This document shows, one piece after another, positions 1-8,700 of a stretch of 36,101 nt of DNA (position 1 is the stretch's first letter; each line of letters starts with the position of its first letter). The notes under the pieces were generated by a model that did no database searches, had not been told where the DNA came from, and was given only the letters and a program-made list of their open reading frames with translations. The stretch spans positions 1 to 36,101 of the forward strand of contig CANQVI010000012.1 in assembly GCA_947627255.1 (NCBI GenBank). The letters are read 5' to 3'. The stretch is from an uncultured Clostridia bacterium. Its GTDB lineage: Bacteria; Bacillota; Clostridia; TANB77; CAG-465. The position numbers were made by a program, and so were the translations under genes.

Positions 1-6
1 CTTTTT

Positions 7-378
7 TTAAAACACCATTATTTCTGTTTTGTCAATTTTTCTATAAAAAGAACCCTTTGCTCCATTAGCATCATCAGAAAAAGAATTATATTCTTCAAGC
101 ACATAATCTACCACTTTAGGTTTGTTATCTATTAAAACGATTTCTTTTAATACTTCTTTCTCCTTTATTTTATATATAGATTTTTTGCAAAGTGCTATTT
201 TTGCTGATTTTGTGCTAATATCGCATCTTGGGACAATGTATTGATAGTTTTCTGTTATTATATTAATAGGTCCATATTTACCATCAAGTCTTTCAAAAGT
301 ATAAGCTGATATTTTCTTCCTTTTTCCAAGCCATACCTTATAACCGAAAATGATGAATTTCCCTAATAATGATTTCAC
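7..378 (-). CDS. Hypothetical protein, possibly the 3' part of a frameshifted gene
   Basis: I do not recognise this 123-residue protein. It is basic in its N-terminal half and has no obvious membrane segment or motif. The only upstream start in frame is a GTG at 378 without a convincing Shine-Dalgarno, and there is no internal Met until the last residues. It overlaps the end of the preceding 45-codon ORF (338-475) by 41 bases in another frame. At the junction lies a run of seven A on the coding strand (379-385); losing one A would join both ORFs into one protein of about 155 residues. It may therefore be the distal part of a broken or frameshifted gene rather than an independent gene. Confidence 0.5.
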   Translation of the reverse strand: MKSLLGKFIIFGYKVWLGKRKKISAYTFERLDGKYGPINIITENYQYIVPRCDISTKSAKIALCKKSIYKIKEKEVLKEIVLIDNKPKVVDYVLEEYNSFSDDANGAKGSFYRKIDKTEIMVF

Positions 379-475
379 TTTTTTTAATGTTTTCTACAAC
401 GCAAAGTTTTGTTTTTAAATCTAGAAAACTCTCGTCTCCCATCTCATAATAATCTATTGCGTGTGGTAATCTCAT
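338..475 (-). CDS. Small hypothetical protein (45 aa), possible 5' part of a split gene
   Basis: The ATG at 475 follows a very strong Shine-Dalgarno (AGGAGG at 484-489) with normal spacing, and a near-consensus promoter lies just upstream (528-556), so translation is very likely to begin here. A longer reading to 556 would start upstream of the transcription start and is rejected. The product begins MRLPHAIDYYEMGDESFLDL and is not recognised. Its frame ends shortly after an A7 run; the frame of the overlapping downstream ORF (7-378) opens at that run. It is either a genuine 45-residue protein or the N-terminus of a protein interrupted by a single-base slip. Confidence 0.55.
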   Translation of the reverse strand: MRLPHAIDYYEMGDESFLDLKTKLCVVENIKKSEIIIREIHHFRL

Positions 476-527
476 ACGCAACCCCTCCTTTTTATTAAAA
501 AATTTACAAATATTTCTAAACACATAC

Positions 528-556
528 ATTATACCATTTATCATGTTTAAAGTCAA
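528..556 (-). promoter_or_regulatory. Sigma-A promoter of the small hypothetical locus
   Basis: On the minus strand there is a -35 box TTGACT (551-556), a 17-bp spacer and a perfect -10 box TATAAT (528-533). Transcription would start near 521, giving a leader of about 46 nt before the ATG at 475. Confidence 0.8.
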
Positions 557-583
557 ATTATGTAAACAAGGTAAAATAAAAAA

Positions 584-605
584 ATATGCTACCTAAGTAG
601 CATAT
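584..605 (-). terminator. Intrinsic terminator of the WG-repeat gene
   Basis: A perfect 9-bp stem (ATATGCTAC/GTAGCATAT) with a 4-nt loop lies 8 bases after the stop codon of the upstream minus-strand gene. On the minus strand it is followed by TTTTTTTATTTTA. Confidence 0.85.
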
Positions 606-612
606 TTTTAAA

Positions 613-2208
613 TTACTGTGCTTTTTCCTTAATAGTTTTTCCAGCAAATGTGTAATATCCGCTTGTTAACTCAATTACATTAACAACTTCATCTCTATTT
701 ACATAGTCATTTATATTATATTCAAATGTTTGTTTTCCATTTTCTGTACTATATACTTTTATAATGTCTCCATCTTGTATTCCAATGTATTTTTCAACAT
801 AGAAAACTTTTACTCCTGGTACCTTTTCTAATATCATATTACCTTTAGCATTTACTACTGAAACTGTTAAAGCAGATTGATCTTCAATAGTAACATAATA
901 GTCATTTGCTATAACATTTTCATTATCTGTAATAGCTATTTCTTTTCCTTTTTCTAATATGACACTTCTTGCTAATTGACCCTCTCCGTCATATTTGCCT
1001 ATTAATAATGCAAATCCTTTTTGTGAGTAATCACTTATATCAGTAACTACTTTTTTACCTTTAAAGTCATATGCTTCATATTTAGTTGTATCACCTATAA
1101 CATTTAAAACTATATTTTGTAAATCACTGATACTTGTACCGTTAAATTCGTATCCATCTACTTTTACTTGTTTTTTATTTTCATTTATAATTTTTACTCC
1201 ATCAGAATCATTAACAATGAAATATACTTTTCCATCATATGCTTCTACTGGATTTACTTTATTTGATTCTTCAAATAACTTGTTAAAGTTAGAATCATAT
1301 ACTGTGTATTTATTTTCTCTAGTACCAGATGTCATTGTTCTTTGTTCTAATACTATGTATTTTTTAAAGTAAACTCTAATATCTGTTGAATAATTTCCAG
1401 ATGTATCAATTTCTTCTTTTAGTTTACAATTTTTATCATAAAAACTTATTTTTCCATCTGTTTTTAAAACATTGTATGAGAAGTTTACATCATCTTGACC
1501 AGCAAATAGTTCTTCTCCTGTTTGTAAGTCAAAATATCTTTTTGCTCCATCAATAGATATGTATATAACAGTATCATATTCTGAATTAAATTTGTTAGAA
1601 TAAGATATACTGTGTAATGCTGTATCAGTATCCATTAAAGTAGCACCTTTTTCATTTACAAAATAGTATTTTCCATCTTTTTGACATTCAAATACTAGTT
1701 CTGTAGCTTCTTGAACAGTTGTAATTGATATGTATTCATATTCTGGGTTTATAATTGTTTTTCCTTTATAATCAATTACACCATATTTACCATCTTTTTC
1801 AACTTTATAATATTTTCCGCCAACAACTTGGATAAAATTATCATAAGTTCCATATTTTACTACTTCTTTATTTTTATTATTTATAAGAGCAGCTTGTGTT
1901 ATTCCATCCTCAGAAACTTTTGTTACAAAAGCTGTATTGAAATAAAAATCACTCATTGTTGAATAATCTTGATATGTCTTTACTTTTCCATCTAAATCAA
2001 CAAAAGTATATACATTATCTGTAATATTTACTAATTTTTGATATCCAACTAAATCAGTATCTACTGGTTTCTTATTTTTTGAAATATTTTTAATAATTAC
2101 TACTGCTAAAATTATCAAAACTACTAATATAGCAATTTTAACTATTGGTCTTCTTAATATTTTAGCAAGAGTTATTTTTTCTTTTTTTGCACTTGAATTA
2201 TTATCCAT
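613..2208 (-). CDS. Membrane-anchored WG-repeat-like protein
   Basis: A 531-residue protein with a short basic N-terminus, one hydrophobic segment at about residues 20-45 (ILVVLIILAVVII) and a large outer domain. This resembles a signal anchor with an extracytoplasmic C-terminus. The outer domain contains repeats of the WG/KWG type, most clearly DGKYGVIDYKGKTIINPEYE and the related DGKYYFVNEKG, plus many similar beta-strand units, so a beta-propeller-like fold is likely. The function of such proteins is generally unknown. I chose the ATG at 2208 because AAGAGG precedes it at the right distance; the ATG at 2226 has only a weak site. It has its own promoter (2245-2273) and terminator (584-605), so it appears monocistronic. 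Confidence 0.75.
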   Translation of the reverse strand: MDNNSSAKKEKITLAKILRRPIVKIAILVVLIILAVVIIKNISKNKKPVDTDLVGYQKLVNITDNVYTFVDLDGKVKTYQDYSTMSDFYFNTAFVTKVSEDGITQAALINNKNKEVVKYGTYDNFIQVVGGKYYKVEKDGKYGVIDYKGKTIINPEYEYISITTVQEATELVFECQKDGKYYFVNEKGATLMDTDTALHSISYSNKFNSEYDTVIYISIDGAKRYFDLQTGEELFAGQDDVNFSYNVLKTDGKISFYDKNCKLKEEIDTSGNYSTDIRVYFKKYIVLEQRTMTSGTRENKYTVYDSNFNKLFEESNKVNPVEAYDGKVYFIVNDSDGVKIINENKKQVKVDGYEFNGTSISDLQNIVLNVIGDTTKYEAYDFKGKKVVTDISDYSQKGFALLIGKYDGEGQLARSVILEKGKEIAITDNENVIANDYYVTIEDQSALTVSVVNAKGNMILEKVPGVKVFYVEKYIGIQDGDIIKVYSTENGKQTFEYNINDYVNRDEVVNVIELTSGYYTFAGKTIKEKAQ

Positions 2209-2244
2209 ATTATACCTCTTTTCCATTCTTTAAATTACACGTAT

Positions 2245-2273
2245 ATCGTACACTATTTTATTTTATTTGTCAA
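2245..2273 (-). promoter_or_regulatory. Sigma-A promoter of the WG-repeat gene
   Basis: Minus-strand TTGACA (2268-2273), a 17-bp spacer and TACGAT (2245-2250). The -35 box is perfect and the -10 box matches four of six consensus bases. Confidence 0.65.
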
Positions 2274-2297
2274 TATTCTTCACAAATACAACTCACT

Positions 2298-2912
2298 CTA
2301 TAAGGCAATTTTCACACTGTTAACATCATCTCTATAAACAAGATAATTTTCTGAATTATTAGATACAGTATATATTAATGTTTCTTCAACTATTTCATCT
2401 GAATCAATTTCACTATAATAATTAATTATTTGACCATCACTTTTATCTGCAAAAGTTATTTCATTAGTATCTATATTGTATATAAAGAAGTTATTTGGTG
2501 ATATTTTAACATCATCTTTCATACCTGTTATTTTTACATGTACAGATAGCTTATTTCCATTTAAAGAGACATTATTAATTTGCAAATTAAATTTATCACC
2601 AATATTAATTTCATCATTAATCTTATATGAATCAAAAGCATCTATTCTATTTTCAATTAAATCTTTAGATTCTAATTTATCATAATTATTATACGATAAT
2701 ACTAAATTTATAATACATATAATAATAGAAATTACTGATATAATAATTCCTACTATTGATGCTTCCATTTTAGTTTTTTCTTTTTTGTTTTTATTGTAAC
2801 TAACTAATGATAGAATTATAGTTATTAGTCCAAATACACCACCAATTAAGGATAAAATCTTAGGTGCAAATGAAAGAATAAATGAAATAACTGCTAATAC
2901 TATTATTATCAT
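2298..2912 (-). CDS. Membrane protein with a DUF4352-like outer domain
   Basis: A 204-residue protein. Residues 1-75 contain two to three hydrophobic helices separated by a short lysine-rich loop (NKNKKEKTK). The rest is a polar domain that looks like an extracytoplasmic beta-sandwich: EINIGDKFNLQINNVSLNG, followed by alternating strands, is reminiscent of DUF4352-type immunoglobulin-like domains. That assignment is a resemblance only. The ATG at 2912 has an excellent AGGAGG site. It lies 15 bases after the stop of the gene at 2928-3239 and is probably co-transcribed with it. Confidence 0.65.
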   Translation of the reverse strand: MIIIVLAVISFILSFAPKILSLIGGVFGLITIILSLVSYNKNKKEKTKMEASIVGIIISVISIIICIINLVLSYNNYDKLESKDLIENRIDAFDSYKINDEINIGDKFNLQINNVSLNGNKLSVHVKITGMKDDVKISPNNFFIYNIDTNEITFADKSDGQIINYYSEIDSDEIVEETLIYTVSNNSENYLVYRDDVNSVKIAL

Positions 2913-2927
2913 AACTTATCCTCCTAT

Positions 2928-3239
2928 TTATATTTTATAATCTCTAAAAACATCATAGTTATCTAATAACCAATTTATTTGATATTTAATAGGATATTTT
3001 TCAGAATATAATACATTAGACATTTCTTCTAAATCTTTTTCAAATAGCAATTTATATTTTTCTTTTAAAACATTAATATAGTCATATAAATACCACGTTT
3101 TTTCAAATTTTACCTTTTTGTATTTCAACATTTTCTTAAATAATTTTATATAGTATTTAACTAATGTATCCATTGCTTTATTATAATCTTTAGATTTAGT
3201 TGACTTCTTTATTTTGTTTTCTAAAGTTTTACTTTTCAT
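2928..3239 (-). CDS. Hypothetical lysine-rich helical protein
   Basis: A 103-residue, strongly basic, mostly helical soluble protein rich in Lys and Tyr (for example KYYIKLFKKMLKYKKVKFEK). No family is recognised and there is no signal peptide. The start at 3239 lies about 12-15 nt downstream of the predicted transcription start of the promoter at 3255-3283, with only a weak ribosome-binding site. It is the first gene of a likely two-gene operon with the membrane protein at 2298-2912. Confidence 0.55.
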   Translation of the reverse strand: MKSKTLENKIKKSTKSKDYNKAMDTLVKYYIKLFKKMLKYKKVKFEKTWYLYDYINVLKEKYKLLFEKDLEEMSNVLYSEKYPIKYQINWLLDNYDVFRDYKI

Positions 3240-3254
3240 ATTATCACTATTTCA

Positions 3255-3283
3255 AATATACCATAAACATAAAAGTTAATCAA
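3255..3283 (-). promoter_or_regulatory. Sigma-A promoter of the two-gene hypothetical operon
   Basis: Minus-strand TTGATT (3278-3283), a 17-bp spacer and TATATT (3255-3260). It sits directly behind the secF terminator and gives a very short leader. Confidence 0.65.
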
Positions 3284-3288
3284 GAAAA

Positions 3289-3310
3289 AAATAGCTCTTA
3301 CGAGCTATTT
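3289..3310 (-). terminator. Intrinsic terminator after secF
   Basis: AAATAGCTC/GAGCTATTT, a perfect 9-bp stem with a 4-nt loop, followed on the minus strand by TTTT. It ends the secD-secF unit a few bases after the secF stop codon. Confidence 0.85.
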
Positions 3311-3314
3311 TATA

Positions 3315-4217
3315 TTATGCTTTTTTAAACTTTTTTACTAAGTTATCTATTGAATACCATAAACTAGATGCAATAAATATTGAAGATAAAGTACCCTCTA
3401 TAACACCTATTACTAGAGGTATAGAAAATTGTTTTAATGTTTCTTGATCTTTTACTAAAGCGAATATTAAAACAATTGCAATAGCAACACCTGTTGTTAA
3501 TGATGTTGTAATTGTTCTTTTTAAAGTTTGACTGATACTTTGATTTATTACATCTTTTGTATCTTGTGATTTAGTAACTAGTCTTTTATTCTCTCTTATT
3601 CTATCATATATGATTATTGTATTGTTTATTGAGTAACCAATAATAGTAAGTATAACTGCTACAAATGTAGAATTTACTGGAAATTTAAATACTCCATATA
3701 CAGCAAATAGGAATGTTACATCTACAACTAATGCAAGTATTGCAGAAAATGCTGCTGTATACCCTAAAGTTTTAAATCTAATTCCAATATATATTAATAA
3801 TAATACTATTGAAACTACTACGGCAATTATAGCAGAATTTAATAATTCTTTACCATAAGATGCTTGTACATTTTTTACTGTAGCTTCACCCATATTAGTA
3901 TATTTCTCTTTTAATGCTGCAACAACGTTGTCTGATACTTCTTCTGGTACTACTTGCATAGTAATAGAAACAGAATTATTACCACTACTTGTTGCTTGTA
4001 TTTCAGGTTGTTGACCAGAAATGCCTGCTACTATATCCCCAAGTTCACTAGCACTATATTCCTCATTAAGGTCAACTTGTACTTTTGTACCACCTTTAAA
4101 GTCTATATCAAATTTATATCCAGTTATAACTCCATACACAATTCCTGCTAAAATCACTACAAAAGAGATAGCAAAGATAACATTTTTGTGTTTTACATAG
4201 TCCATTTTAAAATTCAT
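3315..4217 (-). CDS. secF: Protein translocase subunit SecF
   Basis: A 300-residue SecF. With SecD it forms the inner-membrane RND-type complex that uses the proton gradient to drive late steps of Sec-dependent export. The sequence shows the N-terminal membrane helix, the short outer domain beginning with the family motif FDIDFKGGTKV (residues 33-43), and five C-terminal membrane helices including the SINNTIIIYDRIREN region that is diagnostic for SecF. The length is normal for a separate SecF. The start is supported by AAGGAGG; only one base separates it from the secD stop codon, so the two are translationally close. The unit ends at the terminator 3289-3310. Confidence 0.97.
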   Translation of the reverse strand: MNFKMDYVKHKNVIFAISFVVILAGIVYGVITGYKFDIDFKGGTKVQVDLNEEYSASELGDIVAGISGQQPEIQATSSGNNSVSITMQVVPEEVSDNVVAALKEKYTNMGEATVKNVQASYGKELLNSAIIAVVVSIVLLLIYIGIRFKTLGYTAAFSAILALVVDVTFLFAVYGVFKFPVNSTFVAVILTIIGYSINNTIIIYDRIRENKRLVTKSQDTKDVINQSISQTLKRTITTSLTTGVAIAIVLIFALVKDQETLKQFSIPLVIGVIEGTLSSIFIASSLWYSIDNLVKKFKKA

Positions 4218-4218
4218 G

Positions 4219-5514
4219 TTATTCTACCTCCTTTTTTAATCCAAACAAGAAAGAGCCTTTACTAGCCATTGGCATAAATTGTTTTAGTATAAACTTTGAT
4301 ACCACAAGTGCTGTAAATAAACTTAATACCACACCGATAGCTAATACTATACCAAAGCCTTTTACCATTCCAGAGCCTAGTATGTATAATACTAATGCTA
4401 CTATTATAGTTGTTATATTACCATCTATAATAGTGCTCATAGCATTTTTATAACTTTTCTCAAATGCTTTTTTGTATGCAACTTTCTTAGCTAATTCTTC
4501 TTTTAATCTTTCAAAAATTATAACATTAGCATCAACTGCCATACCTATAGATAAAATTAATCCAGCAATTCCAGATAATGTTAGTGTTGTTCCTGTATTA
4601 GCCATTATTAATAGTAATAAAGAAACGTATATTAATAATGCTATTGTTGAAACAATTCCTGGTAATCTATATACTAATATCATTATTAAGCATATAGCAA
4701 TTAATGCAACAATTCCTGCTCTTATGCTGATTTGTAATGCTTGTTGTCCAACAGATGGTCCAATATATTCTTTATTAATTACATTTAATTGAAATGGTAG
4801 ACTACCTGAATCAATTAACATTGCATATTGTTGTGCTGTTGCTTTTTTCTCAGCAAAAGTTTCTTCTCCCATTGTTATTATTGCTGTACTAGAATCTATT
4901 GCTTCATTTACGTATGGTTGAGCAATAAGTTCTTGATCTAAATATATAGGCATTGCTTGATTAACAAGTTTAGCTGTTGCTTGTGCAAACTTCTTCTGTC
5001 CTTCTTGGCTAAATGTCAATACAACATGAGGTTGTCCTATACCAGTATTATCTACTGCATCCTCGCTATATTTTGCTGATTGTATATCATCACCTTGTAA
5101 TAATACATTTCCTTCTGAATCTCTAAATTGAATAACTGCAGTTTGATCAAGACCTTCTACAGCTTTTAGGGGATCTACTGATGTATCACTAGTGTCTGTT
5201 GGTATTTCAACAGTAATTTGATTAGTAGGATAATCAAGTCTAATAATATAATCATAGATATTTTTTGCTTCTAATCTTTTTCTTATAACTGCCTCTGATT
5301 TTTGTAAATCATCTTGCGTAATTTCTGTTGCGTCTTGTGATTCTGCTTGATATATTATAGAAACACCGCCACTGATGTCTAGACCAGTTTTAATTTCTCT
5401 TGCTCCTTTAATATAAGTGGTACCTTTTATTGTTAAGCCAAATATTGCAAGATATCCTAAAGCAATCATTATTACTACAGAAATTAGTATTTTAATAACA
5501 TTGTCTTTTTTCAA
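4219..5514 (-). CDS. secD: Protein translocase subunit SecD
   Basis: A 431-residue SecD, partner of SecF in the accessory Sec translocation complex. It shows the N-terminal helix, the GLDISGGVSI motif (about residues 44-53), an outer P1-type domain and a C-terminal block of five or six helices with SIGMAVDANVIIFERLKEE, which contains the conserved Asp of the RND proton pathway. It starts at a TTG codon (5514) preceded by GGAGG at 7 nt, and no better in-frame ATG exists nearby. Its promoter lies directly upstream (5540-5568). The rest of the machinery in this window is SecY at 23459. Confidence 0.97.
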   Translation of the reverse strand: MKKDNVIKILISVVIMIALGYLAIFGLTIKGTTYIKGAREIKTGLDISGGVSIIYQAESQDATEITQDDLQKSEAVIRKRLEAKNIYDYIIRLDYPTNQITVEIPTDTSDTSVDPLKAVEGLDQTAVIQFRDSEGNVLLQGDDIQSAKYSEDAVDNTGIGQPHVVLTFSQEGQKKFAQATAKLVNQAMPIYLDQELIAQPYVNEAIDSSTAIITMGEETFAEKKATAQQYAMLIDSGSLPFQLNVINKEYIGPSVGQQALQISIRAGIVALIAICLIMILVYRLPGIVSTIALLIYVSLLLLIMANTGTTLTLSGIAGLILSIGMAVDANVIIFERLKEELAKKVAYKKAFEKSYKNAMSTIIDGNITTIIVALVLYILGSGMVKGFGIVLAIGVVLSLFTALVVSKFILKQFMPMASKGSFLFGLKKEVE

Positions 5515-5539
5515 TTAAATCCCTCCTATAACACTTGTT

Positions 5540-5568
5540 ATTATACTATTTTTAAATATCATAGTCAA
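5540..5568 (-). promoter_or_regulatory. Sigma-A promoter of secDF
   Basis: Minus-strand TTGACT (5563-5568), a 17-bp spacer and perfect TATAAT (5540-5545), 25 bases before the TTG start codon. Confidence 0.8.
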
Positions 5569-5616
5569 TAATACGACAATAATTAAAGATTAAAAAAATA
5601 AAATTTTAAAATACAA

Positions 5617-5643
5617 AAAAAACTACATAAAATGTAGTTTTTT
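5617..5643 (-). terminator. Intrinsic terminator after the bPH membrane protein gene
   Basis: A 12-bp stem (AAAAAACTACAT with its complement), a 3-nt loop and a following T8 tract on the minus strand. It closes the pyrH/bPH unit. Confidence 0.85.
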
Positions 5644-5648
5644 AATTA

Positions 5649-6299
5649 TTATTCATTTGAATCTATGTTATTATTAACACTAATTTTTTCTTTAAATTCA
5701 TCATGTGTTAATTCTTCTGGTACTTCTTCATTTTGCACTTGTTGTACATTTTCACTTCTTCCGGCATGTATCAATTTTTCTATCTCATTATAATGATTTT
5801 GAGTATCTTTTATAGCATAAATTATAGTAGCATTTCCAAAAGTTTTTTCTGCACTAGTATATAATATAATGACGCCATAATTCATTATTCTGTCCATTAC
5901 AGTCCTTCTTATTTCTACTTCTTTTATGTTTGGATATTCGATTGTTTTTTTAGTTTGACTTAAAAAATTATTTTCAAATACCATACAATTTTTATAGAAT
6001 TTATAGCTCATACCTTTATATTCAAGAACTTGCATTACTATTCTTGCAATAAATAAGATAATGCTAAATACAATTACTACTATCATTAATATATTTATAA
6101 CATTGTAAACAGATAAAGCTAATTCATTATTCATATTTACTATATAACTTCTTAATAGCGATAATATAACTTTTATAATTACAGAAACAATAATCCCCAT
6201 TAATGCAGATTTTGTCTTTTTACCTGTTGGCATCATCATTTCATAAATAAAATCATATTTAGGTTTTAATTCATATAAAACTTCGCCTTTATCTTCCAT
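5649..6299 (-). CDS. Membrane protein with a bacterial PH-like (YdbS/DUF304-type) domain
   Basis: A 216-residue protein with two hydrophobic helices (about residues 31-52 and 65-90), followed by a soluble domain of about 80 residues. That domain reads like bPH_2: KFYKNCMVFENNFLSQTKKT, then YPNIKEVEIRRTVMDRI and GVIILYTS. The C-terminal tail is acidic and Asn/Glu rich. The family is widespread in Firmicutes and its molecular role is poorly known. The gene starts 18 bases after pyrH with an AGGAGG site and shares its terminator. It occupies the position where frr is normally found. Confidence 0.75.
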   Translation of the reverse strand: MEDKGEVLYELKPKYDFIYEMMMPTGKKTKSALMGIIVSVIIKVILSLLRSYIVNMNNELALSVYNVINILMIVVIVFSIILFIARIVMQVLEYKGMSYKFYKNCMVFENNFLSQTKKTIEYPNIKEVEIRRTVMDRIMNYGVIILYTSAEKTFGNATIIYAIKDTQNHYNEIEKLIHAGRSENVQQVQNEEVPEELTHDEFKEKISVNNNIDSNE

Positions 6300-6318
6300 A
6301 TATATACCTCCTATAAAA

Positions 6319-7020
6319 TTACTCTTTAATTATAGTACCTATTTTCTCACCATTTACTGCTCTTTTTATAGAGTCTTTATCATTTAATGCAAATACTAAA
6401 ATAGGGATTTTATTTTCCATACATAGTGTTATAGCTGTAGCATCCATAACACCTAATTTTTCATTAATTGATTGCATATATGTTATTTCATCATACTTTT
6501 TAGCATCTTCATATTTTTTAGGATCTTTGTTATACACACCATCCACATTTTTAGCAAGTAAAATAACATCTGAATCCATTTCTATAGCTCTTAGTGCTGC
6601 TGCTGAATCTGTTGTAAAAAATGGGCTTCCTGTACCACAAGCAAAAATTACAATTCTTCCTTTTTCTAAGTGTCTAATTGCTTTTCTCCTTATATATGGC
6701 TCAGCAATTTGTTTCATCTCTATTGCTGTTTGAACTCTTGTAGGTACCCCTTTTGATTCTATCATTTCTTGTAATGCTAGTGCATTTAAAGTAGTTGCTA
6801 ACATACCCATATAATCAGATGTTGTTCTTTCAATATATTCTTGACCATATCTTCCTCTCCAAAAATTACCAGCACCAATTACAACTGTTATTTGTACATT
6901 ATCACGATTTAAATCTACTAATTGTTGTGCTACTCTTTCAAGTTTTTGGCTATCAATTCCTCTACCATCGTCCTGTCCAATAGCTTCACCGCTTAATTTA
7001 ACTAATATTCTTTTATACAT
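6319..7020 (-). CDS. pyrH: Uridylate kinase (UMP kinase) PyrH
   Basis: A 233-residue bacterial UMP kinase of the amino-acid-kinase family that phosphorylates UMP to UDP. Diagnostic motifs are KLSGEAI near the N-terminus, GAGNFWRGR in the phosphate-binding region, and FFTTDSAAALRA with LLAKNVDGVYNKDP toward the C-terminus. The ATG at 7020 is chosen because GGAGG lies upstream at normal distance and the protein begins MYKRILVKLSG as in the family; a longer reading to 7113 is not supported. A possible -10 box TATAAT (7046-7051) lies upstream but its -35 is poor, so read-through from rpsB-tsf may also contribute. Confidence 0.96.
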   Translation of the reverse strand: MYKRILVKLSGEAIGQDDGRGIDSQKLERVAQQLVDLNRDNVQITVVIGAGNFWRGRYGQEYIERTTSDYMGMLATTLNALALQEMIESKGVPTRVQTAIEMKQIAEPYIRRKAIRHLEKGRIVIFACGTGSPFFTTDSAAALRAIEMDSDVILLAKNVDGVYNKDPKKYEDAKKYDEITYMQSINEKLGVMDATAITLCMENKIPILVFALNDKDSIKRAVNGEKIGTIIKE

Positions 7021-7063
7021 ATTGACCTCCATCTCAATTATTATGATTATATCATATATACAA

Positions 7064-7099
7064 AAAAAATGTAGACTTTTTAATAAAAATCTACATTTT
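7064..7099 (-). terminator. Intrinsic terminator between tsf and pyrH
   Basis: A long hairpin after the tsf stop codon: ATGTAGA pairs with TCTACAT, extended inside by TTTTT/AAAAA with one bulged base and outside by A/T pairs, and followed on the minus strand by T8. Confidence 0.8.
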
Positions 7100-7105
7100 A
7101 ATTTA

Positions 7106-7753
7106 TTATCCATTAATTTGTTTCATAACTTCTTCAGCAAAGTTTTCTTCTTTCTTTTCGATTCCTTCGCCTCTTTCAAATCTAACAAATCTTCTTATAA
7201 CAATATTTTCTCCTATTTTTGAAATTAATTCAGTTAATAGTTGTCCAACTGTTTTATCTGGATCTTTAACAAAAGGTTGATCTAATAAACAAATTTCAGA
7301 ATAGAATTTGTCCATTCTTCCTTCAACTATTCTTTCAGCTATTGCTTCTGGTTTTCCTTCACTAATAGCTTTTTCTTTTTGTGCTTTTCTTTCAGCTTCT
7401 ACGATTGAAGCAGGTACATCCTCACGTTTTACATATTGAGGAGCTGCTGCTGCTATATGCATAGCAACATCTTTAACAAAAGATTTAAACTCATCATTGT
7501 TAGCAACGAAATCTGTTTCTGAGTTAACTTCTACTAAAGAACCATATTTACCATTATGAATATATGCTTCTACTAATCCTTCTGCAGCAATTCTTCCTGC
7601 TTTTTTAGCAGCTTTTGCCATACCTTTTTGTTTTAGAAGCTCTATTGCTTTATCCATATTTCCTTCTGCTTCTGTAAGGATTTTTTTGCAGTCCATTATT
7701 CCTGCACCAGTTCTATCTCTTAATTCTTTAACTTGTTCGGCTGTTATTGCCAT
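7106..7753 (-). CDS. tsf: Translation elongation factor EF-Ts
   Basis: A 215-residue EF-Ts, the guanine-nucleotide exchange factor for EF-Tu. The N-terminal UBA-like domain ([19 protein letters not shown]) and the following [17 protein letters not shown] are characteristic. The core contains the [13 protein letters not shown] motif that contacts EF-Tu. The length is that of the short EF-Ts type common in Clostridia and Thermus, shorter than the roughly 283 residues of E. coli. The start is supported by AGGGGGTG. It follows rpsB by 29 bases and ends at the terminator 7064-7099. Confidence 0.97.
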   Translation of the reverse strand: MAITAEQVKELRDRTGAGIMDCKKILTEAEGNMDKAIELLKQKGMAKAAKKAGRIAAEGLVEAYIHNGKYGSLVEVNSETDFVANNDEFKSFVKDVAMHIAAAAPQYVKREDVPASIVEAERKAQKEKAISEGKPEAIAERIVEGRMDKFYSEICLLDQPFVKDPDKTVGQLLTELISKIGENIVIRRFVRFERGEGIEKKEENFAEEVMKQING

Positions 7754-7782
7754 TTAAAGCACCCCCTATTTATATATTAATA

Positions 7783-8658
7783 TTATTCTTGTTCTTCTTG
7801 CTCTTGTTCTTGTTCTTGTTCTTCTTTATTTTCTACTACTTCTTCTTTTTTAGAATCTCTTTTTGTGTAGTTTCTTCTGTTGTTTTGTTTTGGTTTTCTT
7901 TCTATTTTGTCAACGCCTTCTTTATCTACTAATTCTTGCATTGTTTCAATTTCTTCGTCTTCAACAGTTTCTAAGTTTCCTTCTTTTACTTCGATTACAG
8001 CATCAGCTATTTTTCCAGCGATTAAGCTAACTGATCTTACTGCATCATCATTACCAGGAATTACAAAATCTACATCATCTGGATTACAGTTAGAATCTAT
8101 TAATCCGATTGTTGGAATATTAAGTTTTCTAGCTTCTCTTGTACAAATGTATTCTTTTTTAGAGTCAGCTAAGAAAATTAATGATGGAAGTTTTTCCATA
8201 TTTTTAATACCACCAAGGTTAGTATTTAAAATATCCATTTCTTTTCTTAATTTGATAACTTCTTTTTTAGGTAAAACTTCAAATGTTCCATCTGCTTCCA
8301 TTTTTTCTAATTCATTAAGTCTAGCTATTCTTGTTTTAATAGTAGCAAAGTTTGTTAAAGTACCACCTAACCATCTGCTATTGATGTAGTACATTCCACA
8401 TCTTTCAGCTTCTTGTTTCATAGTTTCTTGAATTTGTTTTTTAGTTCCAACAAATAGAACTAATCCACCGTCTGCTACAACTTTTTTAGTTTCGTTGTAT
8501 GCTTCTTGTAATTTCTTTAATGTTTTTTGTAAATCTAAGATATATATTCCATTTCTTGCTGTGAATATATATGGAGCCATTCTAGGATCCCATCTTTTTG
8601 TTTGGTGTCCAAAATGTACACCAGCTTCTAGTAATGATTTCATTGGTATAATTGCCAT
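7783..8658 (-). CDS. rpsB: 30S ribosomal protein S2
   Basis: A 291-residue uS2. The start [20 protein letters not shown] with the [10 protein letters not shown] motif is typical, and AAGGAGG precedes the ATG at 8658. The frame stays open to 8775, but that stretch lies in the leader and has no ribosome-binding site. After the conserved core (to about residue 235) the protein has a low-complexity tail of Lys/Arg then Glu/Gln residues, encoded by tandem GTTCTT-like repeats near 7792-7830, which makes it longer than most S2 proteins. It is first in the rpsB-tsf operon, with its own promoter (8787-8815). Confidence 0.97.
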   Translation of the reverse strand: MAIIPMKSLLEAGVHFGHQTKRWDPRMAPYIFTARNGIYILDLQKTLKKLQEAYNETKKVVADGGLVLFVGTKKQIQETMKQEAERCGMYYINSRWLGGTLTNFATIKTRIARLNELEKMEADGTFEVLPKKEVIKLRKEMDILNTNLGGIKNMEKLPSLIFLADSKKEYICTREARKLNIPTIGLIDSNCNPDDVDFVIPGNDDAVRSVSLIAGKIADAVIEVKEGNLETVEDEEIETMQELVDKEGVDKIERKPKQNNRRNYTKRDSKKEEVVENKEEQEQEQEQEEQE

Positions 8659-8700
8659 TTTAAAATTCCTCCTTCTTTTTATCCTCCACAAATATCTACA

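Noticed and set aside
7880-8389. 169-codon plus-strand ORF antisense to rpsB
   Set aside because: A shadow frame of a highly conserved gene with no start signal and a Ser/Leu/Ile-rich composition typical of reversed AT-rich codons.
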